Origin: Planctomycetota bacterium | Lineage (GTDB): Bacteria > Planctomycetota > J058 > JAJDCP01 | Reading direction: 5' to 3' | Assembly (NCBI GenBank): GCA_029260765.1 | Contig: JAJDCP010000185.1 | Span: 1-64,000, forward strand | DNA: 64,000 nt | Shown: in pieces, positions 61,421-64,000 of the stretch | How the letters are laid out: each line of letters begins with the position of its first letter | Numbering within the stretch: position 1 is the first letter of the stretch | Translations under genes and position numbers: made by a program | Notes under the pieces: generated by a model | What the model was told of the DNA's origin: nothing | Seen by the model: the letters and a program-made list of their open reading frames with translations, nothing else | Database searches by the model: none

Positions 61421-62581
61421 GTGTCCGAGACAGCTGGGCAATCCTGGCGTCGCATCATCGTCCATGCAGACATGGATGCCTTCTTCGCCTCCATCGAGCA
61501 GCTGGACCGCCCCGAATTGCGCGGCCGGCCCCTGCTGATCGGAGGGACGGGCCGCCGCGGGGTGGTGTGTACTGCCAGCTACGAGGCACGGCCTTTCGGG
61601 GTTGGAAGTGCCATGCCGATGGCGCGGGCACGGAAACTCTGCCCTCAGGCGGTGGTGATCGCACCGCGCATGGCACGGTATGTCGAGGTCTCACGGCAGA
61701 TCATGGCCGTATTCCGAGGCCTGTCCCCGCGGGTCGAGGCGCTCAGTCTCGACGAAGCCTTCCTCGACATGACCGGCTCGGGATACGCGACCCCTGGGGC
61801 CATGAGTCGGCAGATCAAGCAGGATGTGGCGGCAGCCACGGGTGGTTTGAGCGTCTCGGTGGGGGTAGCCAACAGCAAGTTCCTGGCCAAGTTGGCGAGC
61901 GACTACCGCAAGCCCGATGGGCTGACTGTCGTCCGCCCCGAGCGAGTGCGGACCTTCCTCGATCCGCTACCGGTCCGCAGGCTCTGGGGGGTGGGCGCGC
62001 AAACCGAGCCTCGTTTGCTGCGCCTGGGCTTGCGGACCATCGCGGATGTCTACCAGGCGTCTGAGGTCTGGCTGAAGACCGAGCTCGGCAAACTAGGCAG
62101 CCATCTGTATCGCCTGGCCCACAACCTCGACTGCCGCGAAGTGGTGCCGCACCGTGAAGCCAAGAGCATCGGAGCCGAGACGACCCTGGAGCACGATGTA
62201 GACGGGATGGACGCCGTCATGCCCCACCTTTTGCGCCACGCCGACCGGGTCGCCCGCAGCTTGCGGCGCCGTGGCTACGCCGCGGGGGGGGTGCGGGTGA
62301 AGCTCAAGACCCGCGACTTTGAGACTCGCTCGCGGCAGCGCGTGCTGCGGAGCGTAAGTCAGTCCGCGGACGAGCTCTATCAGGCTGCCTGCGCGTTGTT
62401 GCCGGGTTTCTGTTGGTCCAAACCCCTACGCCTGATCGGCCTCAGCGTCTACCGCCTGCAGAAACCGGCGCCCGACGCCGATCTGTTTTCGCGCCCCAGC
62501 GCCGCTTTGGACCGCACGCTTGACGATGTGGTGGAGCGGTTCGGACCCACGAGTATCGGCCGCGCCAGCCGTCGCACCTGA
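61421..62581 (+). CDS. dinB: DNA polymerase IV (Y-family translesion polymerase)
   Basis: 386 residues. The catalytic carboxylates lie in HADMDAFFASIE and SLDEAFLDMT, and the family's VGVANSKFLAKLASDYRKPDG-type block, helix-hairpin-helix RLWGVG and SIGAETTLEHD little-finger start are present. It copies past damaged bases. GTG at 61421 is taken as start; the ribosome binding site is weak and the frame is open upstream into the preceding gene. No LexA box is seen in the short upstream gap. Convergent with the TetR gene. Confidence 0.93.
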   Translation: MSETAGQSWRRIIVHADMDAFFASIEQLDRPELRGRPLLIGGTGRRGVVCTASYEARPFGVGSAMPMARARKLCPQAVVIAPRMARYVEVSRQIMAVFRGLSPRVEALSLDEAFLDMTGSGYATPGAMSRQIKQDVAAATGGLSVSVGVANSKFLAKLASDYRKPDGLTVVRPERVRTFLDPLPVRRLWGVGAQTEPRLLRLGLRTIADVYQASEVWLKTELGKLGSHLYRLAHNLDCREVVPHREAKSIGAETTLEHDVDGMDAVMPHLLRHADRVARSLRRRGYAAGGVRVKLKTRDFETRSRQRVLRSVSQSADELYQAACALLPGFCWSKPLRLIGLSVYRLQKPAPDADLFSRPSAALDRTLDDVVERFGPTSIGRASRRT

Positions 62582-62586
62582 CCCGT

Positions 62587-63207
62587 TCAGCCCGATGCAC
62601 GGCAGGCCCGCAAGCCGGCCGCAGAGAACTCGACCAGGCGTTCGACCATCGCCGCATCGCCGTCGAATGCCAGGGTTCCCCCGCTGACCAGAGCTGGATC
62701 GGGCCAGCCCGCCCAGGCGCCATCGAGAGCACTGCTCGTGAAGTGCATGCGCCAGAAGAGCTCGGGCAGCGGTGCGCCGGGCAGAGCCCTGGCCAGTGCC
62801 CGGCCAAAGCCCGCAACAGTCTCGGCCAGGCGAGCGTCGCGGAACACCGCTTCGCGCACAGCCGAGGGCTCGGCCTCGAGGCGACGCCACAGCTTGACGA
62901 AAGCCGGGCATGCCCGACAGAGCCGCACGGTGGGCTCGATGTAGGCCCGCAAGACTGTCTCGAGCCGCGGTGCATCCTCGTCCGCGGTCTGCGCAAGTTG
63001 CTGCAGGCGTGCTTCGTTGAGCCCACGCAAGCGCAGTGTGCTCAACGCCTGCAACAGGCCGAGCTTCGAACCGAAGTGGTAGTTGACCGCGGCGATGTTG
63101 GCTTGCGCCCGGCGCGTGATGTCGCGGAGCTTGCTCGCCGCCACCCCCCTCTCCGCAAACAGGGCCTCGGCCGCCTCCAACAGGCGCTCGCGCGTGTCTT
63201 GGGCCAT
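62587..63207 (-). CDS. TetR-family transcriptional regulator
   Basis: 206 residues, typical size. The N-terminal helix-turn-helix reads TRERLLEAAEALFAERGVAA, then RDITRRAQANIAAVNYHFGSKLGLL; the C-terminal ligand domain resembles the CerR/YcdC-type clade in length. ATG at 63207 fits the family start. It lies 5 nt after the cupin gene, so regulator and cupin are one operon; it probably represses this operon or a nearby transporter not in view. Confidence 0.9.
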   Translation of the reverse strand: MAQDTRERLLEAAEALFAERGVAASKLRDITRRAQANIAAVNYHFGSKLGLLQALSTLRLRGLNEARLQQLAQTADEDAPRLETVLRAYIEPTVRLCRACPAFVKLWRRLEAEPSAVREAVFRDARLAETVAGFGRALARALPGAPLPELFWRMHFTSSALDGAWAGWPDPALVSGGTLAFDGDAAMVERLVEFSAAGLRACRASG

Positions 63208-63212
63208 CAGGC

Positions 63213-63548
63213 TCAGCCAGTCTTGACCAGGGTCACCAGAAACACACCAGGCTCTTCCCCCATGTTGCGGGGAGCGACCGGTTGGTTCCCAGCAAAGAAA
63301 CGCACCTGGCCAGCATGCAACTCGGCGTCCCCCTCGCCCGGAGTGAAGCGGAAAGACCCTTGCAATACGTGCACAAAAGCCTCGCGGTTGCGGTGCTCGA
63401 ATGCGCGGATGCTCTGCCCGGGTCGCAAACACACCAACTCTACAATGCTGCGTGCAGTCTGGTAGAGCTTGTGCGTGTGGGGTCGGTCGTCGCGGAACTT
63501 GATGTGGGCTTCGAGCTGAACAGCTTCGCCAGGAGGATGGACGTGCAC
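63213..63548 (-). CDS. Small cupin-domain protein
   Basis: 111 residues forming one cupin barrel: GQSIRAFEHRNREAFVHVLQGSFRF is motif 1 and AGQVRFFAGNQPVAPRN is motif 2. Some metal-ligand histidines of motif 1 are changed, so metal binding is uncertain. GTG at 63548 follows GGAGG. It is cotranscribed with the TetR gene and may bind the same small molecule. Confidence 0.82.
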   Translation of the reverse strand: MHVHPPGEAVQLEAHIKFRDDRPHTHKLYQTARSIVELVCLRPGQSIRAFEHRNREAFVHVLQGSFRFTPGEGDAELHAGQVRFFAGNQPVAPRNMGEEPGVFLVTLVKTG

Positions 63549-63613
63549 GGGCGGACCTCCAGTTGGATGCCCTCCAGTGTACCAGGCACCGACCGACTGC
63601 GAAACTCAGCCCT

Positions 63614-63955
63614 TCAGGCGTATGCTTTCTCGAGTGCAGCTTTGAGGGACGGAAAAACGGCGCGCAGCTTCTGAGCTTCTTCGGCAAGATCATCGAGACA
63701 GCTGTCGCGGGCGAGCCCCTCGAGTTCGATGCAACACTCGCCGAATCCTTGTGCCCCGGCCGTCCAGCTGATGCCCTTCAAGGCATGCAGGAGATCTGCG
63801 GCGACATGGGGTTGTGCGGCGGAAATCGCCTCATCGACCTGGTCGAATAACTCCCAGGCACGTCGAAAAAAAAGCTCTAGACCCTCGAGCGCGACTTTAC
63901 CCAGCGCGGTCTTCAGGCTGTCGATGTACGGAGTGTTCAGCTGCAATGCGGACAC
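63614..63955 (-). CDS. Histidine phosphotransfer (HPt) protein
   Basis: 113 residues, all helical. His57 in LLHALKGISWTAGAQGFGECC matches the H-x-L-K-G-x-x phosphorylation site of HPt domains. It would shuttle phosphate between receivers. GTG at 63955 is preferred because AGAGG lies 8 nt upstream; a GTG at 63964 is possible. No hybrid kinase or receiver is adjacent in view; the gene upstream lies beyond the window. Confidence 0.88.
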   Translation of the reverse strand: MSALQLNTPYIDSLKTALGKVALEGLELFFRRAWELFDQVDEAISAAQPHVAADLLHALKGISWTAGAQGFGECCIELEGLARDSCLDDLAEEAQKLRAVFPSLKAALEKAYA

Positions 63956-64000
63956 GCTGGTCACCTCTATGCGCGGCTTCTACAAATCGGGATCGAGCTC

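Noticed and set aside
1-64000. CRISPR array, rRNA operon, prophage or intact insertion sequence
   Set aside because: No regularly spaced repeats, no rRNA-like stretch, no integrase, capsid or transposase motif were seen.

Overview
The window is GC-rich chromosomal DNA, densely coded on both strands, with GTG and TTG starts as well as ATG. It carries housekeeping genes (trigger factor, tRNA-Gly, mnmG, DNA polymerase IV) among an unusual number of signalling genes: six kinase-like reading frames, forkhead-associated (FHA) domains, histidine kinases, an EAL protein, a receiver and a phosphotransfer domain. There are also long secreted TPR proteins, an ASPIC/UnbV protein and a kinase fused to a formylglycine-generating-enzyme-like domain. 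This mix fits a Planctomycetota-like bacterium best; Acidobacteriota or Myxococcota relatives cannot be excluded. The taxonomy is inference: no rRNA is present.

Layout. 1-9.5 kb (minus strand): an FHA-FHA-pseudokinase-FGE protein, a small membrane protein, a PknB-type kinase, a STAS-like protein, tRNA-Gly and tig. A good Shine-Dalgarno and ATG at the window edge probably begin the next gene (clpP is a guess). 9.6-24.7 kb (plus strand): a membrane kinase, a repeat cluster, a kinase-loop orphan, an ASPIC/UnbV protein, two TPR proteins, an LpqC-like esterase and a long unrecognised protein. 24.7-36.5 kb: a kinase-TPR protein, mtfA, a repeat-truncated zinc-ribbon gene, a vapBC toxin-antitoxin module between repeats, an FAD oxidoreductase/NapH-like iron-sulfur pair, a thioredoxin-like protein and a secreted protein.

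36.6-40.4 kb: a GNAT acetyltransferase, a cytoplasmic-looking metzincin-type protease coupled to a small protein of secretion-effector-partner type, and about 800 bp of non-coding sequence with a decayed 2Fe-2S subunit. 40.4-43.9 kb: a run of exported proteins. 43.9-49.9 kb (minus strand): an EAL protein, a small cysteine-motif membrane protein, mnmG and an aminotransferase. 50-60.5 kb (plus strand): FHA-GAF-HD-GYP-like protein, pseudokinase-AAA-TPR-GAF-histidine kinase, a second histidine kinase, a receiver and an alpha/beta hydrolase. 60.5-64 kb: DJ-1/PfpI-like protein, dinB, TetR regulator, cupin and an HPt domain.

Two themes stand out. First, many signalling proteins have lost catalytic residues (HFG for DFG, HGE for HRD, SADAF for GGDEF, HE for HD, no G1 box), which suggests scaffolding or allosteric roles. 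Second, two dispersed repeats, R1 and R2, lie side by side near 12.0-12.3 kb, and recur in the same relative order near 30.4-31.5 kb with a vapBC module between them.
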